The notes: a model not told the origin generated them from the sequence alone. DNA of 64,000 nucleotides from Oceanidesulfovibrio marinus (GCF_013085545.1 NZ_CP039543.1:2697322-2761321), one strand, 5' to 3'. Positions 7,843 to 16,757 are shown, counted from the first letter of the stretch. Numbers and translations are program-made.

Positions 7843-9267
7843 ATGCCCACGATGAAAGCAGCGAACCCTGGCACACGGGAAGAGGACTTTGTCGAGAAGC
7901 CCTTCACTCAGGTCCTGTCCCAGACGCGCAGCCTCTGCCCCCAATGCCTGCGGCCCATAACGGCGCATCGCGTCCGCGAGGGCGACGACGTCTATCTGGT
8001 CAAAGAGTGCCCAGAGCACGGGACGAGCCGCGCGGTGATCTGGCGCGGCGGCCCAGCCCTGGAGACATGGACCCGGCCCAAGACGCCCTCCACGCCCAAG
8101 GTCCCGGCCACCACGCGCGACAAGGGCTGCCCCTTTGACTGCGGCCTCTGCCCGGAGCACGGCCAGCACACCTGCAGCGCGCTCCTGGAGCTCACGAGCC
8201 GTTGCGACCTGGGCTGCCCCATCTGCTTTGCCGATTCCGATGTCAGATCGCCAGACGCCGACCCGGACATGGCCACCATCGCCGGCTGGCTGGACAGCGT
8301 GGAGCGCGCCTCCGGCATGTGCAACATCCAGCTTTCCGGGGGTGAACCCGCCGTGCGCGACGACCTCCCGGAGATCGTCGCCATGGCAAAGTCCCGTGGC
8401 TTCCCCCTGGTGCTGCTCAACACCAACGGCCTGCGCCTGGCGCGGGACGAGGCGTATCTGACCGCACTGGCCGAGGCCGGGCTGGACTCGCTCTACCTCC
8501 AGTTCGACGGCGTCAGCGACGGCGTATACGAGTCCATCCGCGGCCGGGCATTGCTGCGGCAGAAGGAACGCGCCGTGGAGCGCGCCGCCGCACATGGTCT
8601 GGGCATCGTGCTCGTGGCCACGGTGGTCCCCGGCGTCAACGACCGGGAGCTGGGCGACCTGCTGCGCTGGGCCATCCAGGCCGGACCGGCCGTGCGCGGC
8701 GTGCACTTCCAGCCCATCAGCTACTTCGGCCGTTACCCGCACCCGCCAGCGGACGCGGACCGCATCACCCTGCCGGAGATCATGCGCGGCCTGGAGTCCC
8801 AATCCGACGGCCTTGTCCGTGCCGCGGACTTCATTCCCCCCGGCTGCGAGCACTCCCAATGCTCCTTCCACGCCACCTACTTCCGCAACCCTGACGGCAG
8901 CCTGCGCCTGCTGCGCGACAACGGCCAGTGCTGCTCACCCAAGCCCGGCCCCATCGTGGCCGCGGACGGTGCCCGCGCTGCCACGTCATTTACGGCGCGG
9001 CAGTGGAAGGCCCCGGAGTGCGGCTGCTCGTCCAATGCCGGCGAGCCCCTCGGCGATTTCGACGCCTTCCTGGCCCAGGCCCGGCGCAGCGCTTTCACCG
9101 TCTCGGCCATGGCCTTCCAGGACGCCTGGACCTTGGACCTGGAGCGGGTGCAGGGCTGCTGCATCCATTGCGTGGCGCCGGACGGGCGGCTCGTGCCCTT
9201 CTGCGCGTACAACCTGACCGCCGCGGACGGACGCTCCATCCACCGCAACGCGCACGCCCGGTCATGA
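7843..9267 (+). CDS. Radical SAM protein of the mop accessory locus (TrsS/MJ0619/Tes-like)
   Basis: The ATG at 7843 follows GGAGG by 9 bp; 474 residues. The N-terminal zinc-type segment has C32, C35 and C56 (LCPQCLRPI, VKECPEHG) and a second Cys group C96, C100, C103, C111 (GCPFDCGLCPEHG). The radical SAM CxxxCxxC is C121, C125, C128 (CDLGCPICFA), followed by QLSGGEPAVRDD. The C-terminal third has more cysteines (GQCCSPKP, CGCSS, GCCIHC) that could hold auxiliary Fe-S clusters. This layout resembles the family of MJ0619 and tetraether lipid synthase, where some members carry selenocysteine; here all positions are Cys. Its location suggests a role linked to the Mo hydroxylase, but the reaction is unknown. 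Confidence 0.8.
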   Translation: MPTMKAANPGTREEDFVEKPFTQVLSQTRSLCPQCLRPITAHRVREGDDVYLVKECPEHGTSRAVIWRGGPALETWTRPKTPSTPKVPATTRDKGCPFDCGLCPEHGQHTCSALLELTSRCDLGCPICFADSDVRSPDADPDMATIAGWLDSVERASGMCNIQLSGGEPAVRDDLPEIVAMAKSRGFPLVLLNTNGLRLARDEAYLTALAEAGLDSLYLQFDGVSDGVYESIRGRALLRQKERAVERAAAHGLGIVLVATVVPGVNDRELGDLLRWAIQAGPAVRGVHFQPISYFGRYPHPPADADRITLPEIMRGLESQSDGLVRAADFIPPGCEHSQCSFHATYFRNPDGSLRLLRDNGQCCSPKPGPIVAADGARAATSFTARQWKAPECGCSSNAGEPLGDFDAFLAQARRSAFTVSAMAFQDAWTLDLERVQGCCIHCVAPDGRLVPFCAYNLTAADGRSIHRNAHARS

Positions 9268-10607
9268 TGCAGCCCACGCCTCTTGACGCCTGGATCGCCG
9301 AGCAGACCCACGGCGGCGGTCCGCTCGATCCGGAGAAGCTGCGCGAGTATCAGCTCCATACCCTCAACGAGACCCTGGCCTGGGCCATGGAGAACAGCCC
9401 CTACCATCGGGGACGACTGGGCCGGCTGCCCAAGTCCGGCCTCTCCGACCTCGGCGAACTCGCCGACCTGCCCATAATGGACGAGAGCATCCTGCGCACC
9501 AGGCCGGAGTACGTCCTCTGCATCTCCCAGGGCGACGTGGCCCGCGTGGTCACGCTACGCACAACCGGCTCCACGGGCGAGCCCAAGCGCCTCTACTTCA
9601 CGGCCGAGGACATCGCCCACACCGTCGACTTCTTCGCCGTGGGCATGACCCAGCAGATACGGTCCGGGGACACGGCCATGGTCTTCATGCCCGGGGCCAC
9701 GCCCCACTCCGTGGGCGACCTGCTGCGCGAATCCCTGACGCGGTTGCAGGCGGAGTGCATTTCCTACGGCTTCATGGACGACCCGGCCCGCGTGGCGGAA
9801 AAGATCCTGCTGCACGAGGCGCGGGTGCTGATCGGCCTGCCTGGCCAGCTTTTGACCCTGGCCCGCGCGCAGGCCGAAGCCCTGCGCGGCAATATCTCCT
9901 CGGTGCTGCTGTCCGGAGAGCACGCCCCGCAATGGCTTGCCCGGGATATCGCCTCCCGCCTGGATTGCGAGGTCTTCATCCACTACGGGCTCACCGAGAC
10001 CGGCCTGGGCGGCGGCGTGGAGTGCTGCGCCCACCACGGCATGCACCTGCGCGAGGCCGATCTTCTTGTGGAGATCGTGGACCCCGGAAGCAAACAGCCG
10101 CTGCCTGCCGGCGAGCAGGGCGAGATCGTGCTCACCACGCTGCGGCGGCGCGGCATGCCGCTCATCCGCTACGCCACCGGGGACAAGGGCATGCTCCTGG
10201 ACCGCGACTGCCCTTGCGGCAGCCGGGTTGCGCGACTCTTGCCCCTGGGCGAACGCCGTGGCGACACCGTCCCGGTCCAGGACTCACACTTTTCGCTCAA
10301 CCACGTGGACGAGGCCGTGTTCCGCGTGGACCGCATCAGCGCCTGCAATGCAGAGCTGCGTTACGGGGCGAGCCCCAGCGAGGCGGCCACGCTCCGCCTC
10401 AGCCTGGCCACAAAGTCCGCCGGCAACGAAGCCACGCACCAGCTGGCCGCGGAGGTGCGCGAGGCCATGGCCGCCTCGCCCGTGCTCGGACCGCTCATCC
10501 ATTCACACGCACTCGATGTGGACATCGCCTGGACCACGGGGGCAGAATGCCTTGCGGCCGGTCCCAAACGAAGCCTCGTCATACAGAACAATCAGGAGAG
10601 CCTCTGA
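9264..10607 (+). CDS. AMP-forming CoA ligase, phenylacetate-CoA ligase-like
   Basis: The ATG at 9264 overlaps the previous stop in an ATGA; a second ATG follows directly. The 447-residue protein is of the adenylate-forming superfamily: the phosphate loop TTGSTGEPKRLYFT is near 95-108, the A5-like motif YGLTETGLGGG near 241-251, and RYATGDKGML near 304-313 leads into a C-P-C-G pair typical of phenylacetate-CoA ligase-like enzymes. It would activate a carboxylic acid with ATP and CoA. Next to an aldehyde oxidoreductase, the obvious idea is activation of the acid product, but conservation with the maturation genes also allows a biosynthetic role. Confidence 0.8.
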   Translation: MMQPTPLDAWIAEQTHGGGPLDPEKLREYQLHTLNETLAWAMENSPYHRGRLGRLPKSGLSDLGELADLPIMDESILRTRPEYVLCISQGDVARVVTLRTTGSTGEPKRLYFTAEDIAHTVDFFAVGMTQQIRSGDTAMVFMPGATPHSVGDLLRESLTRLQAECISYGFMDDPARVAEKILLHEARVLIGLPGQLLTLARAQAEALRGNISSVLLSGEHAPQWLARDIASRLDCEVFIHYGLTETGLGGGVECCAHHGMHLREADLLVEIVDPGSKQPLPAGEQGEIVLTTLRRRGMPLIRYATGDKGMLLDRDCPCGSRVARLLPLGERRGDTVPVQDSHFSLNHVDEAVFRVDRISACNAELRYGASPSEAATLRLSLATKSAGNEATHQLAAEVREAMAASPVLGPLIHSHALDVDIAWTTGAECLAAGPKRSLVIQNNQESL

Positions 10608-11683
10608 TGCCGCATATCATGGAACGAATTGCACAACTGCTCGAAGGCGGCGAACGTCTGGCCCTGGCCACCATCCTCCACCAGGATGGATCCACCCCAC
10701 GCACTGCCGGGGCGCGCATGTTCGTCACAGCCGACGGCCGCTCGGAAGGCACCATCGGCGGCGGCCTGGCGGAAGCCATGGCCCAGCGCCTGGGCCGAGA
10801 GCTTCTGGCCGGCAAGAACGATGCGCAGGCCGAGCTGCTCAACGTGGACATGTCCAGCAGCAAGCCCTCGGACATGGACATGATCTGCGGCGGCAGCCTG
10901 GAGGCCTACGTGGAGGTGCTGGAGCCGAAACCGGAGACAGTGGCCGTCTTCGCCGCCTGTGCGGACGCCATCCGCCAGGGGCGCACGGCCCTTTTCGCCA
11001 CCCGACTGCCCGGCGGCAAGGCCCGGCCCACGCACTGCGCGCTTGATCCCGCCACACCGGAGCAAGGCGGAACATGCGACGGCGCGCTGCCGGACTCAGT
11101 CGACGCATCCAAAATTCTGGACGCCGCCCAGAACGGCACCTGGGTCGTCACAGCCCCTGCCGCAGGCGGCGAGCGCTGGTTTGTGGAGACCCTCAGCCCG
11201 CCGGATACGGTCTACCTGTTCGGGGCGGGCCATGTGGCGCAGACCACAGCCGTGGTCGCCGCACAGGCCGATTTCCGCGTCACTGTGCTCGACGACCGGC
11301 CGGAGTTCGCCAACCGCGAGCGCTACCCCGATGCGCACCGCATCATCGTGCTCGACTCCTTCGAGGGCATCTTCCAGAGCCCGGAGATGGCCAATGACCG
11401 CATTGCCGAGAACAGCTACCTCGTCATCGTCACCCGCGGCCACAGCCACGACGGCCTGGTGCTGCGCCAGGCCCTGGCCACCGGGGCCGGATACGTGGGC
11501 ATGATCGGCAGCAGCTCCAAGCGGGAGACCATCTACCAGGCCATGCGCGAGGACGGCTACACCGACGACGACCTGGCGCGGGTGCACAGCCCCATCGGCC
11601 TGTCCATCGGCGCGCAGACACCGGGCGAGATCGCCGTGAGCATCGTGGCCGAGCTTGTCCAACATCGTAGACAAAACGATTAG
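10607..11683 (+). CDS. xdhC: XdhC/CoxI family molybdenum hydroxylase maturation factor
   Basis: The ATG at 10607 shares a base with the previous stop (TGATG) and follows AGGAGAG. The 358-residue protein has the N-terminal XdhC domain (LATILHQDGSTPRTAG, GTIGGGLAEA) and the C-terminal Rossmann domain (VYLFGAGHVAQTTAVVAA, then VTVLDDRPEFANRERYP). XdhC proteins bind molybdenum cofactor, promote its sulfuration and deliver it to xanthine-dehydrogenase-type enzymes, so Mop is the likely client. GMIGSSSKRE and a closing HSPIGLSIGAQTPGEIAVSI are family hallmarks. Confidence 0.92.
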   Translation: MPHIMERIAQLLEGGERLALATILHQDGSTPRTAGARMFVTADGRSEGTIGGGLAEAMAQRLGRELLAGKNDAQAELLNVDMSSSKPSDMDMICGGSLEAYVEVLEPKPETVAVFAACADAIRQGRTALFATRLPGGKARPTHCALDPATPEQGGTCDGALPDSVDASKILDAAQNGTWVVTAPAAGGERWFVETLSPPDTVYLFGAGHVAQTTAVVAAQADFRVTVLDDRPEFANRERYPDAHRIIVLDSFEGIFQSPEMANDRIAENSYLVIVTRGHSHDGLVLRQALATGAGYVGMIGSSSKRETIYQAMREDGYTDDDLARVHSPIGLSIGAQTPGEIAVSIVAELVQHRRQND

Positions 11684-11691
11684 GGAGCGTG

Positions 11692-12351
11692 ATGGCGAAA
11701 CCTTCGGCCAAGACCGACGTCGCAGCAGTTCCCACGCTGGACCAGGCTGCAACCCTGCTTGCTGAAAAGGGCGTGGACAAAGGGCTCTGGGCGCACTCCG
11801 CCTTGGTGGCCATCGTTGCGGTGCGCCTCGCCGCAGCGCTTCAGCGCGCCGGGGTAGAGCTTGACATGAACGCCGTGGCCGCCGGAGGATTGCTGCACGA
11901 CATCGCCAAGGGCTCGCCCAAGCACGCCCACGCCGGCGCGCACCTGCTGGAGGAAGCCGGCTACGACGGCATTGTGGAGATCGTGGCCCGGCACACGGAG
12001 TTCATCGTAGCGGCGGATGCGCCCGTGAGCGAGGCCGAGGCCGTCTACCTGGCGGACAAGCTGGTGCGCGGGGACAACATCGTCCTGCTGGAGTCGCGGT
12101 TCGAGCACGCAACCACGCGGTTCGCCGGCGACCCCAAGGCGCTGGCCGCCGTGACGCGACGCAGAGCCCAGGCTATCTTCAGCCTGGAGCGCATGGCCAG
12201 GGCCATCGGGGCCTCACCGGAAGAGGTCGCCCAAACGCCGAGCGGCCATCCTTTGGAGAACGCCCTGGGTGCGATGAAGGATGCGATGCCCGACCCCGCA
12301 TTAGTGAATCAACAAACCGCCGAAGCAGATTTGGACAGGGAGGAGCCATGA
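11692..12351 (+). CDS. HD-domain phosphohydrolase
   Basis: The ATG at 11692 (AGGGAG upstream; a GTG one codon earlier is possible) opens a 219-residue protein. The HD metal-site residues are visible: H36 (WAHSALV), the LLHDIAKG pair near 66-73, H80 (HAHAGAH) and RHTEF near 101-105. The fold is close to small HD hydrolases acting on nucleotides or phosphate esters. It lies between xdhC and a HEAT-repeat gene in the Mo hydroxylase operon. A role in cofactor nucleotide turnover is a guess. Confidence 0.75.
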   Translation: MAKPSAKTDVAAVPTLDQAATLLAEKGVDKGLWAHSALVAIVAVRLAAALQRAGVELDMNAVAAGGLLHDIAKGSPKHAHAGAHLLEEAGYDGIVEIVARHTEFIVAADAPVSEAEAVYLADKLVRGDNIVLLESRFEHATTRFAGDPKALAAVTRRRAQAIFSLERMARAIGASPEEVAQTPSGHPLENALGAMKDAMPDPALVNQQTAEADLDREEP

Positions 12352-13352
12352 CGTTTGAGACCAAAGGCCCGGCAACCCTGCCCAATGCCTGCGTGTGGCG
12401 GCCCGACCTGAGCTTTGCGCCTGCCCCGCTCTGCCCGGCCGGCGGCGCTCCGGAGGTGGAAGCCTTTCCCGAGCTGGACGCCACGGCCCGCGATGAAGCG
12501 CTGCAATGCATAGGACGGCTGCAGGACGACAGGCTCCATGTCCGCCAGACAACGGCGATGCGGCTTGCCGGCCTTGGCCCCGGCGTTATCCCCCTGCTGG
12601 AGCCCGTGCTACGCGGCGGGTGCTGCCTCCACGAGATCGACGCGGCCCTGGAAACGCTCAAGCGGCTGCGCGACGCGCGGTCCATCCCCATGACCGCCGC
12701 ATTGCTCGCCTCGCCTTCCGAAGACATTCGCCTGGCCGCGCTCAAGACGCTGCGCTGGTTGACGGACGATCCCGACACCTTTTTGCCGGAGCTGTCCGAC
12801 CCGTACTGGCGCATCCGGCGCGAGGCGTTGTTCGCGCTCCTGGAGCTGCGCTGCGACGGCCTGATGCGCGTGATCGAGGCCATGCTGCGCGACGGCCACG
12901 CCGCAGTCCGCGCCGCCGCGGCCAATGGTCCCGGCATCATCCGCGACGAGTCGGCCATTCCCGCGCTCATTGAGCTTCTGGACGATCCGGCAAAGCCTGT
13001 CCGCGAGATGGCGGCGTGGTCCTTGGGACGGTTCGAACGGCGCATGGTGGGCGAGCACGCCGCCGATCTGGCTCTGCACCCGGCCTCCAGGCGCGACGTA
13101 GCGCTCGCCTGCCGGACCCTTTGCATCTGCCGCGATCCGGCAGCCGCCGACGCCGTGATTCTGGCTGCGGAACATGCCGATTCCGAGACGCAGGTGAAGG
13201 CGGTCAAGGCCCTGGCCGGCATGGCCGGGCCGGAGCACATGCCGTTCCTCAAGTCCATGCTGCAAAGCGATGCCGAGACAGTGCGCCAGGCCGCGGCATG
13301 GGCCATCAGCCTGCGCACCCTGCGTGGCGCGTCTCGGCGCACGGCGGAGTGA
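12348..13352 (+). CDS. HEAT-repeat protein
   Basis: The ATG at 12348 overlaps the previous stop in an ATGA and has AGGGAGGAG in front. The 334 residues contain at least five HEAT/PBS-lyase-like helical repeats from about residue 45 to 325, seen as recurring units of the form DxxxxVRxxAAxxLGxxG (DDRLHVRQTTAMRLAGLG, DPAKPVREMAAWSLGRF, SDAETVRQAAAWAISLR). Such proteins are scaffolds or phycobilin-lyase relatives. There is no catalytic signature. In this operon it may hold the maturation or redox partners together; that is inference. Confidence 0.75.
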   Translation: MTFETKGPATLPNACVWRPDLSFAPAPLCPAGGAPEVEAFPELDATARDEALQCIGRLQDDRLHVRQTTAMRLAGLGPGVIPLLEPVLRGGCCLHEIDAALETLKRLRDARSIPMTAALLASPSEDIRLAALKTLRWLTDDPDTFLPELSDPYWRIRREALFALLELRCDGLMRVIEAMLRDGHAAVRAAAANGPGIIRDESAIPALIELLDDPAKPVREMAAWSLGRFERRMVGEHAADLALHPASRRDVALACRTLCICRDPAAADAVILAAEHADSETQVKAVKALAGMAGPEHMPFLKSMLQSDAETVRQAAAWAISLRTLRGASRRTAE

Positions 13353-13473
13353 CCCCCTAGTACTGGCCGCTTGCATCCGCCGGCAGGTACACTCAGCAGA
13401 AGATTGATGACGGCGTCTACCAGCGCCGCGGACCTGACGAGACCTCAATGCTCTAAACAGCGGAGACAACCCG

Positions 13474-14097
13474 ATGGGCGAGCTTTGCCTCATGCGGCAC
13501 GGCCGCGTGGAGATGTTTCACATCAAGCGGTTTCTGGGCCGCACCGACGCGCCTCTGGACGAACGCGGCCGGCAGCAGGCCCGCTGGTGGGGAGAGCGGC
13601 TCGGCCCGGACCAATTTGAGACGGTCTGGTGCTCGGAGCTGTCGCGATCACGCGAGACAGCGGCGCTGGTTGCCTGCGGCGGGGCAGTCACCCCCGTGCC
13701 GGAGCTGTCGGAGATCGATCTCGGCGAGTGGGACGGCCTGCCCATGGCCGAGCTGAAGCAGCGGGACTTGGCCGCCTTCGAGGCGCGTGGCAAAGACCTG
13801 GCCGGGTTTCGTCCGCCCGGCGGGGAGAGCTTTGCCGATCTGGCGCGGCGCGTGGTGCCGGCCCTGGAGAATATTCTGGCGCTGGCCGCGGACTCCGAAC
13901 GTGACCACCTTGTGGTGGGCCACCTGGGCGTGAACCGCGTCTTCCTGGCCCATGTGCTGGCCATGGAGGTCGGCTCGATCATGCGCATCGAGCAGGGCTA
14001 CGCCTGCATGAACCGCATCCGGCCCGGCAAGCGGGAGCCGCGGCTCGTGTCCATGAACATCACGCCGGAGTTGCTGGGGCTGGCCGCCGAGTCCTGA
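13474..14097 (+). CDS. Histidine phosphatase family protein
   Basis: 207 residues, start ATG with GGAGA upstream. The catalytic RHG signature is at residues 8-10 (LMRHGRVE), followed by GRTDAPLDERGRQQA, the ELSRSRETA loop near 55, a second acid region near 82-88 (DLGEWDG) and the distal catalytic histidine in VVGHLGVNR near 148. It resembles CobC-type alpha-ribazole phosphatases and other small phosphomonoesterases. It closes the Mo hydroxylase locus; with no cobalamin genes nearby, a cofactor-related phosphatase role is only suggested. Confidence 0.8.
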   Translation: MGELCLMRHGRVEMFHIKRFLGRTDAPLDERGRQQARWWGERLGPDQFETVWCSELSRSRETAALVACGGAVTPVPELSEIDLGEWDGLPMAELKQRDLAAFEARGKDLAGFRPPGGESFADLARRVVPALENILALAADSERDHLVVGHLGVNRVFLAHVLAMEVGSIMRIEQGYACMNRIRPGKREPRLVSMNITPELLGLAAES

Positions 14098-14222
14098 GGG
14101 GCGCTGCCCCTCATACTCCCCGCAAGGGAGCAGTGCTCCCTTGACCCATTTCCGGGGTCACGGGGAACTGAGTTCCCCGTGCCGGGGGCCTGGGGGACAG
14201 CGTCCCCCAGACACACGACAAT
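14096..14222. repeat. Mosaic palindromic intergenic element, fuller copy
   Basis: Successive hairpins: GAGGGGC-GCT-GCCCCTC; AGGGAGCAGTGCTCCCT; ACGGGGAACTGAGTTCCCCGT; CTGGGGGACAGCGTCCCCCAG. Two are shared with the element at 7736-7830. It lies between two convergent genes, so it can serve as a two-way terminator, but its modular form suggests a REP-like repeat family. Confidence 0.65.
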
Positions 14223-14246
14223 AGAAGCTTGAGTCTGTGATGTTTT

Positions 14247-16520
14247 CTACTCGCAGCCCAGGCGCTTCGCCATCTCCTTGGCGGCGGTGCGGCCGGCGCC
14301 CATGGCCAGGATCACCGTGGCGGCGCCGGTAACGATGTCGCCGCCGGCAAAGACGTTGGGCATGCTCGTCTCGCCGGTTTCTTCATCCACCTCGATGTAG
14401 CCCCATTTGTTCAGCTTCAGGTCGGGCTCGCTCTCCAGGAGCACCGGGTTGGAGCGTGTGCCCACGGCGATGACCGCGAGGTCGGTGGGCAGCTCGTAGA
14501 TGTCGCCCTCGATGGCCACGGGCCGGCGCCGGCCCGAGTCGTCGGGTTCGCCCAGCTCCATGCGCTGCAGCCGCACGCTGCCCAGGTTGCCGTCCTCGCC
14601 GGGCTTGAACTCCAGGGGCGAGGCCAGGCACTCCATGATCACGCCCTCTTCCACGGCGTGGTCCACCTCTTCCTTGCGCGCGGGCATGGCGTCCTGCGTG
14701 CGACGGTAGACGATGTGCACGCTCTCCGCGCCCAGGCGCACCGCCGTGCGCGCCGCGTCCATGGCCACGTTGCCGCCGCCGTACACGGTGACCTTCTTGC
14801 CGCGCACGATGGGCGTGTCGAAGTCCGGGAAGCTGTAGGCCCGGCCCAGGTTAATGCGGGTGAGATACTCGTTGGCCGAGAACACGCCGCTCAGGTTCTC
14901 GCCGGGGATGTTCAGGAACTTGGGCAGGCCGGCGCCCACGCCGATGAACACGGACTTGTAGCCCTGGTCGAAAAGCTCCTGAAGGGAGAAAGTCTTACCG
15001 GCCACGGCGTTGGTCTTGAACTCCACCTGCAGGTCGTTCAGGGCGTTGACCTCCTTGCCCACGATCTTGTTTTTGGGCAGGCGGAACTCCGGGATGCCGT
15101 AGACCAGCACGCCGCCCAGCTCGTGCAGGGCTTCGAACACGGTGACCTTGCAGCCGCGGGAGGCCATGTAGCCGGCCACGGTGAGGGACGAGGGGCCGGA
15201 GCCGATGCAGGCCACCTTCTTTTCCTCGTCGATGAGCGGGCACTCGGGCTTGTCGGAGATGAGGTCGCAGGCGTCGCGGTGGAAGAACTCGTCGGCCACG
15301 AAGCGCTCCAGCCGGCCGATGGCCACGGGCTCGGCTTTGACGCCCAGGATGCAGCTGCCCTCGCACTGGCTCTCCTGCGGGCAGACGCGGCCGCACACGG
15401 CAGGCAGGCTGTTGGTGCCCTTGATGACCTTGTAGGCCTTTTCCACGTCGCGCTGGACCAGGGCGGCGATGAAGTCCGGGATGTTCACCTCCACCGGGCA
15501 GCCCTTGACGCACTGCGGCTTCTTGCACTGCAGGCAGCGCGCGGCCTCGGTCACGGCCATATCCATGGAGTAGCCCAGGGCGACCTCGTCGAAGTTGGTG
15601 ATGCGCTGCTCGGGCGGCTGGTGCGGCATGGGCACGCGGGGCTGCGCCGGCTTCTTGGCCTTCTTTTTCTTGCCCTCTTTTTCCGCGCACTTGCACTCCT
15701 TGAAGTCGTCGTAGGAGACGCACTCCAGGCTCTTGAAGTAGCGCAGGCGGTTGCCCAGCTCCACGAAGTCCACCTTGTGACCGTCAAACTCCGGGCCGTC
15801 CACGCAGGCGAACTTGGTCTCGCCGCCCACGGTGACACGGCAGGCGCCGCACATGCCGATGCCGTCCACCATGATGGAGTTCAGGGAAACCGTGGTCTTG
15901 ACGTCGTACTTCTCGGTGACCTTGGAGACGGCCGCCATCATGGGCACCGGGCCCACGGCCACGACCTCGAACACGCTTTTGTCGCTCTGGAGCCGGTCTT
16001 CGAGCAGCTCGGTGACCAGGCCCTTGTGGCCGTAGCTGCCGTCGTCCGTGGAGACAAGAACCTCGTCGGCAAAGCGCATGAGCTCGTCCTCGAAGAGCAA
16101 AAGATCCTTGGTGCGCGCGCCGATGATGGCCACGACCTTGTTGCCGGCCTCGTGGTGGCCCTTGGCGATGTGGTGCATGGCCGCGATGCCGGTGCCGCCG
16201 CCCACGCAGACGACAGTGCCTTCCTGCTCGATGTCCGTGGCCTTGCCCAGGGGGCCGCAGAGGTCCAGGATGGCGTCGCCCACCTGCAGGTCTTCGAGCA
16301 TGGCCGTGGTCTTGCCCAGCACCAGGTAGACGATGGTGATGGTGCCTTTTTCTTTGTCGGCGTCGGCAATGGTCAGGGGGATGCGCTCGCCTCGGGGGTC
16401 CACGCGCAAAATGACGAAGTTTCCGGGCCGGGCCTTGGCTGCAATCTCAGGCGCGTCGATGACCAGCTTGCTGGTCTGATCCGGGATAAGCTGTTCTTTT
16501 TCCAGAATGGTGTTCGGCAT
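14247..16520 (-). CDS. nfnAB: Fused NfnA-NfnB: NADH-dependent ferredoxin:NADP+ oxidoreductase
   Basis: 757 residues joining both subunits of the electron-bifurcating transhydrogenase. Residues 1-280 are the NfnA/dihydroorotate-dehydrogenase-B-like part with an FAD-binding segment (GERIPLTIAD), a NAD-binding CVGGGTGIA near 105-113 and an Asp-Cys3 [2Fe-2S] site at D219, C224, C227, C239. A Lys-rich linker (about 281-290) leads to the NfnB/GltD-like part with CLQCKKPQCVKGC and CGRVCPQESQCEGSC clusters and two nucleotide folds (CIGSGPSSLTVAG, VYGGGNVAMDAAR). The cytosolic enzyme couples NADH and reduced ferredoxin oxidation to NADP+ reduction, reversibly. Nfn subunits are often separate genes; the fusion fixes their ratio. 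Confidence 0.92.
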   Translation of the reverse strand: MPNTILEKEQLIPDQTSKLVIDAPEIAAKARPGNFVILRVDPRGERIPLTIADADKEKGTITIVYLVLGKTTAMLEDLQVGDAILDLCGPLGKATDIEQEGTVVCVGGGTGIAAMHHIAKGHHEAGNKVVAIIGARTKDLLLFEDELMRFADEVLVSTDDGSYGHKGLVTELLEDRLQSDKSVFEVVAVGPVPMMAAVSKVTEKYDVKTTVSLNSIMVDGIGMCGACRVTVGGETKFACVDGPEFDGHKVDFVELGNRLRYFKSLECVSYDDFKECKCAEKEGKKKKAKKPAQPRVPMPHQPPEQRITNFDEVALGYSMDMAVTEAARCLQCKKPQCVKGCPVEVNIPDFIAALVQRDVEKAYKVIKGTNSLPAVCGRVCPQESQCEGSCILGVKAEPVAIGRLERFVADEFFHRDACDLISDKPECPLIDEEKKVACIGSGPSSLTVAGYMASRGCKVTVFEALHELGGVLVYGIPEFRLPKNKIVGKEVNALNDLQVEFKTNAVAGKTFSLQELFDQGYKSVFIGVGAGLPKFLNIPGENLSGVFSANEYLTRINLGRAYSFPDFDTPIVRGKKVTVYGGGNVAMDAARTAVRLGAESVHIVYRRTQDAMPARKEEVDHAVEEGVIMECLASPLEFKPGEDGNLGSVRLQRMELGEPDDSGRRRPVAIEGDIYELPTDLAVIAVGTRSNPVLLESEPDLKLNKWGYIEVDEETGETSMPNVFAGGDIVTGAATVILAMGAGRTAAKEMAKRLGCE

Positions 16521-16633
16521 GTCCTCTCCTCAAAAGTTGTTGCGGGCGAACGCCGCAGAGCAATCTAACCAGGACCGACAGCCGGTACGGAGCACAGTAC
16601 CGCGAGGCCGGCGGTCTACGACGCCGCAGGGCC

Positions 16634-16649
16634 TGCACGGGACATGCCA
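16634..16649 (-). promoter_or_regulatory. Sigma-54 promoter of nfnAB
   Basis: On the minus strand TGGCATGTCCCGTGCA has GG and GC 10 bp apart and agrees with TGGCACGNNNNTTGCW at all but two informative positions. It predicts a leader of about 100 nt. The palindrome at 16743-16757 is 102 bp upstream of the -24 element. Confidence 0.65.
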
Positions 16650-16742
16650 CACATTCAGGAAGATTAACAACCCAAAATGATGGAATATTTGTCTGTTAAT
16701 CATTCCCCGCGCAAGACTAATTCTTGTATCAGTTGAATCATT

Positions 16743-16757
16743 TCCTGCATCGCAGGA
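16743..16757. promoter_or_regulatory. Palindromic activator site TCCTG-N5-CAGGA (nfn side)
   Basis: TCCTG-CATCG-CAGGA, perfect 5-bp arms. Same element as at 16951-16965 and 20823-20837. Its position suits an NtrC-type upstream activating site for the nfnAB promoter. Confidence 0.65.
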
